NCBI GenBank assembly: GCA_023144145.1
Contig: JAGLGG010000130.1
Location: 1 to 5,451, forward strand
DNA length: 5,451 nt
Origin: Anaerolineales bacterium
GTDB lineage: Bacteria; Chloroflexota; Anaerolineae; Anaerolineales; E44-bin32
Direction: 5' to 3'
A model generated the notes under the pieces. The model was not told the DNA's origin and ran no database searches. It saw only the letters and a program-made list of their open reading frames with translations. Made by a program: the position numbers and the translations under genes. Below, piece by piece: positions 5,120 through 5,451 of the stretch. Position 1 is the first letter of the stretch. The number at the start of each line of letters is the position of its first letter.

Positions 5120-5451
5120 TCGTCTTGCACAACCTTTTCTGAAGTTCTACGTTGTTCAAACCACCCTCGCATCCTGCGAAAAATTGCGAATCGCTGCCGT
5201 TGAGGAGGTGGAACAAGTATCGGATCTGGGGGTTTTCCCAACCCTACTATTTTGCGGTAGAAGTAGCCTAACCACAACCGCATTGTTGCTACCGTAGGTG
5301 CTGCAAGCATTACGCCTAATACGCCCGCTAAAAGTCCCCCTGCAAGCGCCGCAAGGAGTACGATTAAAGGGTTCAGATTCAAACTATGTCCAATGATTCT
5401 TGGCACCAAAATGTTATTCTCGACTTGTTGGATGATCACGAATACGCCCAA
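5116..5451 (-). CDS. AI-2E family membrane transporter, second copy, C-terminal part (5' end outside window)
   Basis: The reading frame is open to the right edge. The 111 residues seen are the C-terminal third of a second AI-2E family protein, and the apparent start at the edge is an internal TTG leucine codon. It carries the family's classic IIQQVENNILVPRIIG (6-21) and NPLIVLLAALAGGLLAGVLG (27-46), then LAAPTVA (49-55). This is closer to consensus than the neighbouring paralogue, with the E kept in QQVE. One long membrane segment is visible at about 27-50, followed by a proline-rich stretch (PPDPILVPPPQ) and a basic cytoplasmic tail, the same tail design as the downstream copy. Its TGA overlaps the ATG of that copy by 4 bp, so the two are an operonic tandem duplication or a pair of subunits. 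Confidence 0.88.
   Translation of the reverse strand: MGVFVIIQQVENNILVPRIIGHSLNLNPLIVLLAALAGGLLAGVLGVMLAAPTVATMRLWLGYFYRKIVGLGKPPDPILVPPPQRQRFAIFRRMRGWFEQRRTSEKVVQDE

Overview
The window reads as ordinary bacterial chromosome of moderate GC content. All genes except the first lie on the minus strand. The mix is a four-domain S1 protein grouped with bS21 and IF-1, a tandem pair of AI-2E family membrane proteins, and small acidic proteins of no known function. This is compatible with a Chloroflexota (Anaerolineae-like) genome, but that placement is an inference from protein flavour and was not tested. No rRNA, tRNA, CRISPR array, insertion sequence or phage gene was seen.

Left end (1-464): the 3' half of prmA (ribosomal protein L11 methyltransferase) runs on the plus strand. 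It converges on infA, and a hairpin overlapping the prmA stop codon can terminate transcription in both directions.

Translation cluster (about 486-2451, minus strand): a near-consensus sigma70-type promoter at 2423-2451 drives a leader of about 190 nt. The leader contains an intrinsic-terminator-like hairpin at 2281-2316 and is followed by a four-domain S1 protein, then bS21, then IF-1. These genes act at translation initiation, and L11 methylation next door also concerns the ribosome. The leader attenuator, with a possible competing pairing and a 12-codon mini-ORF running into the hairpin, is the most interesting signal in the window.

Middle (2515-3560, minus strand): a Gpt-like purine phosphoribosyltransferase with its own promoter is followed by a 59-residue acidic small protein at 3160-3339 that simple length cut-offs would miss. 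Upstream of the small gene is a gene-free stretch packed with palindromes and stem-loops (3410-3522).

Right end (3561-5451, minus strand): an unrecognised 94-residue protein lies downstream of two AI-2E family (PF01594-type) membrane proteins. The AI-2E genes overlap by 4 bp (ATGA), and the upstream one is cut by the window edge. Their order suggests one transcription unit whose promoter lies outside the window.
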